The notes below the pieces were generated by a model. That model was not told where the DNA came from. It ran no database searches and was given only the letters and a program-made list of their open reading frames with translations. Shown one piece after another: positions 1-6,786 of a DNA stretch of 64,000 bases. The stretch comes from JAFGXW01 sp964634385 (GTDB lineage Bacteria; Bacillota_I; Bacilli_A; Izemoplasmatales; Izemoplasmataceae): NCBI GenBank assembly GCA_964634385.1, contig CAZWIZ010000005.1, forward strand, positions 1-64,000. The letters are read 5' to 3'. Within the stretch, counting starts at the first letter, position 1; each line of letters starts with the position of its first letter. The position numbers were made by a program, and so were the translations under genes.

Positions 1-57
1 AATTATATAAATATTACTTATAAATCAATAAAAAGATAAAATGATGAACTACAATTT

Positions 58-94
58 AGAAGTCATTTACTAGCATCTTTTTTTGTGATAAAAT
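58..94 (+). terminator. Terminator hairpin fused to a promoter, copy a
   Basis: First of four copies of a hairpin with consensus AGAAGTCA-TTTAC-TGGCTTCT plus a T-run. This copy has two changes in the right arm. TTTACT at 66-71 and TAAAAT at 89-94 are 17 bases apart, so the same unit could terminate the left neighbour and supply the promoter of the 94-residue gene at 115. The promoter role is inferred from spacing only. Confidence 0.5.
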
Positions 95-114
95 AAGTTA
101 GAAGGAGTGATTTT

Positions 115-399
115 ATGAATGCTAAAATTATTCAAGTAGGTGGATTTTTTGGAATTGTTTTTTCTGTTAATAAAGGTGAAAAGCAAATGATTAGTTCATT
201 ATCTAAGGGGGAGCTTAATTTAGAGGGAAATGAAATTATTACTTTCTATGATAGACTTCTAAAAAAATGTACTGTTGATTTAGCTAAGTACGAAAGAGAT
301 ATAACCATTTATGCATTTTCTACAAAAGGATCAGTGCGAGGAGCAATATCAGCAATAATAATTTATCAGGATGAATTTGTAGATTTGATAAATGAATAA
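115..399 (+). CDS. Hypothetical 94-residue protein
   Basis: Small soluble protein that I do not recognise. The start is supported by GAAGGAGTGA just upstream and a -10-like TAAAAT at 89-94. It has no signal peptide, membrane segment or obvious motif; the middle is mixed charged and hydrophobic and a GSVRGAISA stretch sits near residue 75. It lies between two copies of the terminator-like repeat (58 and 437), so it looks like a one-gene cassette at the left of the accessory array. Confidence 0.55.
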   Translation: MNAKIIQVGGFFGIVFSVNKGEKQMISSLSKGELNLEGNEIITFYDRLLKKCTVDLAKYERDITIYAFSTKGSVRGAISAIIIYQDEFVDLINE

Positions 400-436
400 T
401 ATCTGCATTATAGGTCTCCAACACCGTTAGTATAAT

Positions 437-465
437 TTGAAGTCATTTACTGGCTTCTTTTATTA
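437..465. terminator. Terminator hairpin repeat, copy b
   Basis: GAAGTCATTTACTGGCTTC followed by T-rich sequence, the same hairpin as at 58, 927 and 1301. It ends the gene at 115 and abuts the stop of the minus-strand ORF at 463, so it may work in both directions. Confidence 0.55.
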
Positions 466-627
466 TGATGTAATATAATTTAAAGCGATTTCTTCATGGA
501 TCATAACTTTCTCAATTATCTTTTTTGCCTTATGTTTAACAGAAGGATTAGCATTGTCTTCAATTTCAGCAACTGCAGATAAATATTCTTCTTTAGCTTT
601 TGTAAGTTTACTAATCAGTTTAGCCAT
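463..627 (-). CDS. 54-residue helical protein, twin of the ORF at 2137
   Basis: A short reverse-strand gene starting MAKLISKLTKAKEEYL and ending in ALNYITS. It has a strong AAGGAGGG site 4-8 bases before the ATG. It is Lys/Glu-rich and probably a helical hairpin or coiled coil without membrane segments. About three quarters of its residues match the equally long ORF at 2137-2301. Both copies start about 35 bases left of a tRNA-Arg 3'-half fragment and read away from it. Conservation of protein, length, ribosome site and position supports a real gene. I know no family; a recombination accessory or a regulator are guesses. Confidence 0.65.
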   Translation of the reverse strand: MAKLISKLTKAKEEYLSAVAEIEDNANPSVKHKAKKIIEKVMIHEEIALNYITS

Positions 628-661
628 TTTAACCCTCCTTTTAATAAAAATTAATTGTTAA

Positions 662-712
662 ATCGCTCTTCTAAGGCGTCGGTCGGGGGTTCGAATCCCT
701 CCCGGAATGCCA
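662..712 (+). repeat. tRNA-Arg(UCU) 3'-half fragment R1
   Basis: Anticodon loop CTTCTAA with the 3' anticodon arm, variable loop, T arm (GGGGG TTCGAAT CCCTC), acceptor strand CCGGAAT, discriminator G and CCA. The 5' half of the tRNA is missing, so this is a fragment and not a gene. It is nearly identical to R2 and R4. Its left flank AAATCGC is shared with R2 and similar in R4. Confidence 0.9.
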
Positions 713-724
713 TTTGTAAGCAAG

Positions 725-759
725 GTAGTAAAGCCGTTTATCGGTCTTACTACTTTTTT
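725..759 (+). terminator. Terminator after fragment R1
   Basis: GTAGTAAAGCCG pairs imperfectly with CGGTCTTACTAC and a T-run follows. It occupies the place of a tRNA terminator just after CCA. Confidence 0.6.
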
Positions 760-926
760 ATTTAGTCTTTTTACCCGAGCAACGCCCTGTGAGGCGTTTG
801 ATATTGATGGTATAATTTCATTCGTAGCTAAACTGCTTAGGTTAGTCTTTATATGACATTTAATATACTCATAGAATTTCATATTATTGCCTTGATTATA
901 ACAAATTTATTTAACTGTAATAACTT
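760..926. other. Gene-less segment, possible small-RNA cassette
   Basis: No coding gene is visible. A small AACGCC/GGCGTT hairpin sits at 781-798, a good TATAAT at 811 (no convincing -35), and the segment ends at terminator repeat copy c. Promoter-to-terminator distance is about 130 bases with no ORF longer than a few codons. It could encode a small RNA or be a decayed cassette. Confidence 0.3.
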
Positions 927-952
927 AGAAGTCATTTACTTGCTTCTTTTTA
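927..952 (+). terminator. Terminator hairpin repeat, copy c
   Basis: AGAAGTCATTTACTTGCTTCT then T-rich. It has one change from the consensus of copies at 437 and 1301. Confidence 0.5.
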
Positions 953-1068
953 TATTTGATATAGTAATCTGCTAGACTCAAACTCACTATTTCATGTTAA
1001 AATTTTTAAAACAATAAACTTCTTAGCTTCGATTTTTATGGTATAATATTAAAGAAGGAGATGTATAT

Positions 1069-1302
1069 ATGAAGAATAAATTTATTGTATTTAATGTTAT
1101 TGTATTTGTTGTTTTTCTTGTTCTGTTTAGTATTGGGGGATCAATTGTTAATGAAGTTAGTTATACTTTTGCAGGAAACTCTTTTCTGAATCAGGTAGAT
1201 GGTGAAAATTACCATTTTACTGGTTTAATACTTCAAGTATTTTCAGCAATAGGTATTCTCATTCAGTTGGTTTTTGTGAACAAAGAGTTGCAACATGAAT
1301 AG
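1069..1302 (+). CDS. Hypothetical small membrane protein, 77 residues
   Basis: Two predicted membrane segments (about residues 5-27 and 50-70) separated by a short, probably external polar loop. AAGGAG lies 8 bases before the ATG and TATAAT at 1042. It is a single-gene unit between terminator repeats c and d. The family is not recognised. Small two-segment proteins of this kind are common in cassette arrays and sometimes act as toxins or immunity factors, but nothing here shows that. Confidence 0.55.
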   Translation: MKNKFIVFNVIVFVVFLVLFSIGGSIVNEVSYTFAGNSFLNQVDGENYHFTGLILQVFSAIGILIQLVFVNKELQHE

Positions 1303-1337
1303 AAGTCATTTACTGGCTTCTTTTTTTATGTTAAAAT
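1301..1337 (+). terminator. Terminator hairpin repeat with promoter-like tail, copy d
   Basis: The best copy: AGAAGTCA pairs with TGGCTTCT (8 bp including a T-G pair) around loop TTTAC, then seven T. TTTACT at 1309-1314 and TAAAAT at 1332-1337 are 17 bases apart, as in copy a. Confidence 0.6.
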
Positions 1338-1418
1338 ATTATTAAAGTATATTATAAAAGAGATTCAGTAGTTAATGAATTGTCTAATTAGGTATAAAAA
1401 AGAATATTTCTATTACTA

Positions 1419-1447
1419 TTGACAAAGGTTATCAAATTTGATAACAT
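1419..1447 (+). promoter_or_regulatory. Promoter with palindromic operator for the higBA-like operon
   Basis: TTGACA (1419-1424), a 17-base spacer and TAACAT (1442-1447). A perfect 18-base palindrome GTTATCAAATTTGATAAC (1428-1445) fills the spacer and the start of the -10. This is the place expected for autorepression by the HTH antitoxin encoded downstream. Confidence 0.75.
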
Positions 1448-1460
1448 AAAGGGGACTTAT

Positions 1461-1826
1461 ATGTGGGATGTTGAATTTTTCAAGAATAATAAAGGTGAAG
1501 TACCTGTAGAGGAATTTTTAGACTCAATTAGTGATGTCAAACTACGAGCGAAAATGGTTAAAGAAATTGGATTATTAGTAGAATTTGGTAGTAAATTAAG
1601 AGAACCACATACTAAACCAATTAACGATGATAGAGGTAGCATGTTTGAACTAAGGGCTAAACAATCCTCAAATATTTCAAGAGTTTTTTTCTTCTATGTT
1701 AAAGGAAAGAAAATAATCTTATTAAATGGTTTTGTTAAGAAATCAGATAAAACTCCAAAAACACATATTAATTTGGCATATAAATATAAGAAAATGTACG
1801 AAAAGAGGTGTAAAGATGAGAAATAG
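1461..1826 (+). CDS. RelE/HigB-superfamily toxin (phage Gp49-like)
   Basis: A 121-residue protein resembling the phage-derived Gp49-like/HigB branch of RelE mRNA interferases, which cleave mRNA in the ribosome. The core LREPHTKPINDDRGSMFELR followed by a Phe-rich strand and ILLNGFVKKSDKTP is typical of the family. The ATG at 1461 is chosen because AAAGGGGA precedes it; the frame is open upstream to 1419, which would run through the promoter. The gene overlaps the antitoxin by 11 bases, toxin first as in higBA. Function is from family likeness. Confidence 0.85.
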   Translation: MWDVEFFKNNKGEVPVEEFLDSISDVKLRAKMVKEIGLLVEFGSKLREPHTKPINDDRGSMFELRAKQSSNISRVFFFYVKGKKIILLNGFVKKSDKTPKTHINLAYKYKKMYEKRCKDEK

Positions 1827-2100
1827 TAGTTTTGCAGAATACAAAAATAAAGCAATGAAAAATCCTGAGTTTGCAAAAGCTTATAACGAGTTAGAACCAC
1901 AATATGAAATTATCAGAGAACTTATTAGATTCAGAATTGAAAATAATGTATCTCAACAAGAATTGTCTTTAAGAACTGGGATTTCTAAATCTAATATTTC
2001 TAGATTTGAGAGTGGTAAACACTCACCTTCAATGAAAATGATATTTAGAATTGCAAACGGTCTTGGCAAAAAGGTAAATTTTAAACTTACAAACTTATAA
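1816..2100 (+). CDS. HigA-like antitoxin with Xre-type HTH
   Basis: A 94-residue protein. Residues about 35-90 form an HTH_3 domain (NNVSQQELSLRTGISKSN, then SRFESGKHSPSMKMIFRIANGL), the fold of HigA/Xre repressors. The N-terminal 35 residues should contact the toxin. The start is the ATG at 1816 with AGAGGTG upstream, inside the toxin's last codons, implying coupled translation. It probably neutralises the toxin encoded upstream and represses the promoter through the 1428-1445 palindrome. A terminator follows. Confidence 0.85.
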   Translation: MRNSSFAEYKNKAMKNPEFAKAYNELEPQYEIIRELIRFRIENNVSQQELSLRTGISKSNISRFESGKHSPSMKMIFRIANGLGKKVNFKLTNL

Positions 2101-2110
2101 TTGTTCAATT

Positions 2111-2135
2111 AAGAAGCCTTCTAGGTTTCTTTTTT
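2111..2135 (+). terminator. Terminator of the higBA-like operon
   Basis: AAGAAGCC pairs with GGTTTCTT around TTCTA, then six T. It overlaps the end of the opposing ORF at 2137. Confidence 0.65.
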
Positions 2136-2136
2136 C

Positions 2137-2301
2137 TTATGATGATATGTGATCCAATGCAATTTCTTCATGTATCATAACTTGCTCAATTATCTTCTTT
2201 GCTTCTTGATTAAATGAATGATTTGCTTTGTCCTCGATTTCTGCAACTGCAGTTAAATATTCTTCTTTAGCTTTTAATAGTTTACTAATTAGTTTAGCCA
2301 T
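2137..2301 (-). CDS. 54-residue helical protein, twin of the ORF at 463
   Basis: Exactly the same length as the ORF at 463-627. It starts MAKLISKLLKAKEEYL and ends VMIHEEIALDHISS. AGGAGG lies 9 bases upstream of the ATG. Differences from its twin are mostly conservative or in the middle, as under protein-level selection. It starts about 38 bases left of tRNA fragment R2, repeating the geometry at R1. It may mark the right end of one element family. Function unknown. Confidence 0.65.
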   Translation of the reverse strand: MAKLISKLLKAKEEYLTAVAEIEDKANHSFNQEAKKIIEQVMIHEEIALDHISS

Positions 2302-2338
2302 TTATGTGCCTCCTATAGTCATTGTTTTTATTGTCAAA

Positions 2339-2388
2339 TCGCCCTTCTAAGGCGTCGGTCGGGGGTTCGAATCCCTCCCGGAATGCCA
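2339..2388 (+). repeat. tRNA-Arg(UCU) 3'-half fragment R2
   Basis: Perfect anticodon arm (CGCC-CTTCTAA-GGCG), variable loop, T arm, acceptor strand and CCA; the 5' half is absent. Left flank AAATCGC as at R1. Confidence 0.9.
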
Positions 2389-2400
2389 TTTTAAAGCACA

Positions 2401-2428
2401 AGCTAGCCCTTAAAGGTTAGCTTTTTTT
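2401..2428 (+). terminator. Terminator after fragment R2
   Basis: AGCTAGCC pairs with GGTTAGCT, then a T-run. Almost the same terminator follows fragment R3. The group II intron begins two bases after the T-run. Confidence 0.75.
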
Positions 2429-2429
2429 A

Positions 2430-4309
2430 GTGTGACGGGCATGTCTAACAACTAGGTGATGAAAGTTCATTGTAGGCGTTGGTTGTGCGAACTACTAGTC
2501 AAAGACAAGGGTGTCGTGGGTGACTGCGAATCTGAAGGAAGTCGGAGACAAAATTCTGGTCGGAGGTACACGAATTACATTTGAGGCTTTGCCATTGGAC
2601 AAGTTTGCTAAACAAAACAAAATCCTAAACAACCCGAAAAATGGAGAAGTAAATGTAGCCGATAGATGGAATGAAAGTGGTTAGACTTACCCCGTGAGGT
2701 CTCATATTTTATTTTAAATCCTTGTGGTGACATAAGAGTGAAATATGAGAAGTCAGCAGAGGCCATAGTAGTTATAATGCGATATAACGAAGGGCTGAAC
2801 GTTAAGTCGGTGACTTAATTAATTGATTTAGAATACAATATAATAATCACAGAAAATGAAACCTTAAATTGTGTGACAAGTTGGAAACTTGGTGAAACAA
2901 AGAAAAAGGGTGTAGTATTGTATCAGCAAGAATTAACGAGGAGGAACTAAAATGGAGACAGTATTAGAACAAATTCTAGACCGAAACAATATGAATATCG
3001 CATATATTCATGTGTTAAGGAATAAAGGAAGTCATGGTGTTGACTTAATGACAATCAATGACCTTGGACCTTATTTAAAAGAAAACGGAAAAGAATTGAT
3101 TAAGGATATACTTGGCAACAAGTATAAACCTAATCCAGTAAGAAGAGTGGAAATACCTAAAGAAAATGGCGGAATTAGAACTCTAGGAATACCAACAGTA
3201 ATAGATAGAGTAATCCAACAAGCCATCAATCAAGTGTTAACACCTTACTTTGAAACAATATTTTCGGATAACAGTTATGGCTTTAGGCCAAAAAGAAGTT
3301 GTCATGATGCCTTGAAAAAAGCAGTTGGATATATGAACGAAGGCAAAATATGGGTAGTAGACATCGACCTAGAAAAATTCTTTGATAAAGTAAATCACGA
3401 TAAACTAATGTATAAAGTAGCATTAGTTATAAAAGATAAGCGAGTATTAAAATTAATACGTGCATATTTAAATAGTGGAATACTAATTAATGGAATTATC
3501 ACAACAACAGAAGAAGGAACACCACAAGGTGGTCCGTTATCCCCCTTACTAGCAAATATTATGTTACATGATGTAGATATGGAACTAGAGCGTAGAGGGC
3601 TATCATTTGTAAGATATGCGGATGATATCCAAATTTATGTTAAAAGTCCACGAGCAGGAGAGCGAGTAATGGCGAGTATAACCGATTATATTGAAGGTAA
3701 ACTAAAATTAAAAGTTAACCAAAACAAAAGTAATGTAGGTCAAGTGTTCTGAAGTAAATACCTGGGTTATGGCTTTTATAAAGACAACAAAGCAGGTAAA
3801 ATAAAGTTTAGAGTACATCCTAAATCCATTCAAAAATTAAAGAATAAAATTAGGAAAATTACAAATCGTAACTGGTCCGTTAAAATAGAATATCGTTTAT
3901 TTAAATTAAGACAATTAATGACAGGATGGATACAATATTTTAAACTAGCGGAGATGAAAACCTTAATGAAAGAAATTGATGGTTGGACACGAAGAAGATT
4001 ACGAGCAGTAAGATGGAAAGAATGGAAAAAGATTAAAACAAAACACGATAATCTAAAAAGGTTAGGAGTTAACGAACAAAAAGCATGGCAATGGGCTAAT
4101 ACAAGAAAATCATATTGGCGTATATCACTAAGCTTTATATTGACAAAATCCTTGAATAACCAGTATTGGTATAATCAAGGATATAGGTCTTTTCAGAAAT
4201 ATTACAGTACTGTTAAAATTTAGAATTTAACGAACCGCCGTATACCGAACGGTATGTACGGTGGTGTGAGAGGACGATAATCAAATTAATTGATTATCTC
4301 CTACTCGAT
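2430..4309 (+). mobile_element. Group II intron, probably class C
   Basis: A 5' end GTGTGACGGGC, about 520 bases of structured RNA, a maturase gene in domain IV, domain V at 4234-4265 (ACCGCC ... GAAC ... GGTGGT hairpin) and a domain VI-like hairpin ending CTACTCGAT near 4309. Class C introns insert just after rho-independent terminators, and this one sits two bases behind the T-run of the R2 terminator. The maturase is of the ~420-residue, endonuclease-free class C type. The exact 3' end is an estimate. It separates R2 from the Fic cassette. Confidence 0.85.
2952..4223 (+). pseudogene. ltrA: Group II intron reverse transcriptase/maturase with in-frame TGA
   Basis: A ~423-codon frame broken by one TGA at 3750-3752. 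Residues 1-266 hold the reverse transcriptase: FSDNSYGFRPKRS, VDIDLEKFFDKVNHD, EEGTPQGGPLSPLLANI and catalytic FVRYADD. The remainder, read through the stop, holds SKYLGYGF and the GIIM maturase (GWIQYFKLAEM, KAWQWANTRKSYWRIS). Relatives usually have a Trp before K-(F/Y)-L-G, exactly where the TGA lies, so it is most simply TGG to TGA. The other Trp codons are TGG, which argues against a recoded origin. The protein is probably inactive unless the stop is read through. Confidence 0.85.
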
Positions 4310-4436
4310 TTTTGAGATTTTCGATATTACAGCGGAATACAATATTTAGATAAATGAACTTATTTCTACAATACATTTACAAAACTAAATATAAACGATA
4401 TAATAAGTTATAAAATTTTTTTTAGGAGGAATTTGT

Positions 4437-5372
4437 ATGTCAATGAACTATAATGGATTAAAGAAAATTCTTAAAGAAAGAAATTTATTATTATCTCAAT
4501 TGTGTAAAGATTTAAATATTTCATCTGCTACAAGAGCTAAATTCAATAAAGGGGAGTATGTTTCACTACAAACGATTGAATCTCTTTGCAAATATTTAGG
4601 TGTTCCAGTTAATAAAATTCTTACTATAGAAATTGAAAAAACAGATTCACCTCTGGCAAAACAATTAAAAGAAGAAATGAATCATAAAATCAAAGGTGGA
4701 ATATATCACGAAACACAAATTCTTATGACATATAACTCCAATCATATAGAGGGTAGTAAACTAACAATTGACCAAACTAGATATATCTTTGAAACGAATA
4801 CGATTGGAGTTGAAAACGACAAAACTATAAAAGTAGATGATGTAATTGAGACTCAAAATCATTTTAGATGTATAGATTATGTTATCAACTTGGTATTTGA
4901 ACCAGTTACAGAAACGATAGTTAAAGACTTACATAAGATCTTAAAAACTGGGACAAGTGACTCAAAACTCGAATGGGTTAATGTTGGAGAATATAAACAG
5001 AGACCAAATACTGTTGGTGGTGTTGAGACATCTAAGCCAGAACAAGTCGCAAAAGATATGGCAAAACTAATTGGAACTTACGAGAATAAGCCTGAATATA
5101 CTTTTGAGGATATATTAGAGTTTCATTATACATTTGAGACTATTCATCCTTTCCAGGATGGAAATGGGAGAGTAGGTCGTCTTATTGCCTTTAAGGAATG
5201 TTTGCGACATGGTATTGTGCCTTTCACAATTAATGAAAATATAAAACTATTTTATTATAGAGGATTAAGGGAATGGAAGAATGAACAAGGATTCTTAATT
5301 GATACTTGTAAAACAGGACAAGATAAATACATGAGATTGTTAGATATTTTTGAAATTGATTATGTAGAATAA
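4437..5372 (+). CDS. HTH-Fic protein (putative AMP-transferase)
   Basis: A 311-residue protein. Residues 1-65 form a Cro/CI-like HTH (LSQLCKDLNISSATRAKFNKGEYVSLQTI). The Fic domain carries the catalytic HPFQDGNGRVGR near residues 238-249, the family signature for transferring AMP (or another nucleotide part) to protein hydroxyls. SNHIEG near residues 102-107 fits the (S/T)xxxE(G/N) inhibitory helix placed before the Fic core in class II proteins, so activity may be self-restrained. AGGAGG precedes the ATG. It is sole cargo between the intron and fragment R3. The target is unknown; a DNA-binding self-regulated toxin is possible. Confidence 0.9.
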   Translation: MSMNYNGLKKILKERNLLLSQLCKDLNISSATRAKFNKGEYVSLQTIESLCKYLGVPVNKILTIEIEKTDSPLAKQLKEEMNHKIKGGIYHETQILMTYNSNHIEGSKLTIDQTRYIFETNTIGVENDKTIKVDDVIETQNHFRCIDYVINLVFEPVTETIVKDLHKILKTGTSDSKLEWVNVGEYKQRPNTVGGVETSKPEQVAKDMAKLIGTYENKPEYTFEDILEFHYTFETIHPFQDGNGRVGRLIAFKECLRHGIVPFTINENIKLFYYRGLREWKNEQGFLIDTCKTGQDKYMRLLDIFEIDYVE

Positions 5373-5390
5373 ATCGAAAAAACAGATAGA

Positions 5391-5438
5391 AACCTTCTAA
5401 GGTGTCGGCAAGGGGTTCAAATTCCTCTAAAAATGCCA
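5391..5438 (+). repeat. Degenerate tRNA-Arg 3'-half fragment R3
   Basis: ACCTTCTAAGGTGTCGG, AGGGGTTCAAATTCCTCT and AATGCCA keep the order of the intact fragments with several substitutions in both T-stem strands. It is followed by a terminator nearly identical to that of R2. Left flank AGAAACC defines the second junction type, shared with R5-R8 and R10. Confidence 0.8.
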
Positions 5439-5450
5439 TTTTAAAGCACA

Positions 5451-5478
5451 AGCTAGCCCTTAAAGATTGGCTTTTTTT
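5451..5478 (+). terminator. Terminator after fragment R3
   Basis: AGCTAGCC pairs with GATTGGCT (one T-G pair), then a T-run. Confidence 0.65.
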
Positions 5479-5882
5479 ATTTGATTTATGCTTTTTCTAA
5501 CAAAAAGGATCCATTGTAATAGGGTTTTGAATGATTTTTAGCACTTGTTCACACATTTCATATTAAACTGTAGAAGTACCATATTACATTTAGGAATGTT
5601 TCAGGGGAAACTAAATTATTATTTTTTTGAAAATGCCAAATAAAAATCCCTGAATTTACTTGCTGATACATGATAAAAAGTGTGTATACAAGATAATAAG
5701 CGTGAACTCAATCTGCAATTGAGTAATTCAAAGTCTTCTTTCGTTCATTGAAAGAAATAATAGAAAAAAATGATTAAACATTTATTTCAAATCCAATAAG
5801 GATGCACTGCTATGAAAAAGTGGGACCTTAGTCCCACCCCAAAGAAAATATTGTAGTATAATAATACAAAGGGGTTGATAAT
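5479..5882. other. Non-coding stretch before the IS remnant
   Basis: I see no gene. There is a perfect GTGGGAC/GTCCCAC hairpin at about 5820-5837 and an AT-rich promoter-like stretch (TATAAT near 5858) leading into the IS fragment at 5883. Confidence 0.4.
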
Positions 5883-6005
5883 ATGGTGAATCAGTACAGT
5901 GTAGACTTTAAGTTAAAGATAGTTAAGATGATTCTTAATGAAAATATAAGTAAACGTGAAATAGAAAGATCATATAAAGTATCAAGGAAAGCACAAAGAC
6001 GGTGA
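5883..6005 (+). pseudogene. IS3-family OrfA remnant
   Basis: Forty residues (MVNQYSVDFKLKIVKMIL, ISKREIERSYKVSRKAQRR) match the N-terminal helix-turn-helix of IS3-family OrfA proteins. The frame stops at a TGA where such proteins normally continue RRW, and several more stops follow to about 6055. No OrfB or terminal inverted repeats are visible. It is a dead fragment. Confidence 0.65.
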
Positions 6006-6145
6006 GTACACAAGTAAGAAACTGAAGGTATAAGTGGTTAGTGAGTAAGAGGAAGATAAGGATAAAGTAATTGCAAAAATTATTATTGTACAGTATACAA
6101 CTTTCAGCAATGGGTATTATTCAATGCTTTAGCATCATTTAGTAA

Positions 6146-6189
6146 TATAAAAATCAGCAACAAAGCCAGTTTAATGACATTGTTGCTGA
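6146..6189 (-). terminator. Terminator of the 7581-6208 operon
   Basis: Read on the minus strand, TCAGCAACA pairs with TGTTGCTGA across an 18-base loop and TTTTTATA follows. It lies 19 bases past the stop at 6208. Confidence 0.65.
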
Positions 6190-6207
6190 ACATCTATCCA
6201 AATACAT

Positions 6208-6786
6208 TTATTCCTGTTCCCCATATATCCTAGATATTGTATCAAATATTGCATAATTCAAATAAACAATACTAGGAAATGAATCAGAAAAAGAATGTTT
6301 GTTAAAATCTGATTCACATAATTCATTGTTTTTATAGAAAACTAAATCAGAGTCTTTATCAGTAAGCTCATAGAAATCAATAACATAGTTAGTATTCGAT
6401 GAGTGATAATTAGCAATTACAATGTAGCTACATGTACTGTTGAACAGTGCTTCAATATTTGAAGCATCATCATAATTTTCAATAAATTTATTCATATCAA
6501 TAATTATGAATGTTGTATCAGATTGATAACCCGATGTTGGATTTATTGAATTAAGTTCAAAAAATCCATAATGCTCATTTAAATCTATAACATCACTATA
6601 AATATAGATATTAGTATCGTAATCTTCAAGAATTTCTATTCGATCATAATAATTTAATGGTAATCCTTCAGGTATCTTTTTGGAAAATGGGTTTAGAGAT
6701 AATAATAGTACAAATGCAATTGTAAGAAATACAGCAGTTGGAATTTGGTTTCTATCTGAAGTTTGCCTTTCTTGTTTACTATTCAT
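6208..6786 (-). CDS. Membrane-anchored hypothetical protein, 192 residues
   Basis: A short polar N-terminus, one membrane segment (about residues 16-31) and an acidic, Tyr/Asp/Asn-rich domain, probably outside the cell. It contains Cys residues near 118 and 161. The ATG follows the upstream stop codon with no gap, so translation is likely coupled to the secreted protein encoded before it. No family recognised. The secreted-then-anchored arrangement recurs at 10382-11861, also on the minus strand within the array. Confidence 0.65.
   Translation of the reverse strand: MNSKQERQTSDRNQIPTAVFLTIAFVLLLSLNPFSKKIPEGLPLNYYDRIEILEDYDTNIYIYSDVIDLNEHYGFFELNSINPTSGYQSDTTFIIIDMNKFIENYDDASNIEALFNSTCSYIVIANYHSSNTNYVIDFYELTDKDSDLVFYKNNELCESDFNKHSFSDSFPSIVYLNYAIFDTISRIYGEQE

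Noticed and set aside
658..882. Minus-strand frame ending GGIRTPDRRLRR, also at 7677-7862
   Set aside because: This peptide is the known false translation of the antisense of a tRNA T arm; the bases belong to fragments R1 and R4.
5883..6207. Complete IS3 element
   Set aside because: No orfB and no terminal inverted repeats; only 40 codons of orfA remain.
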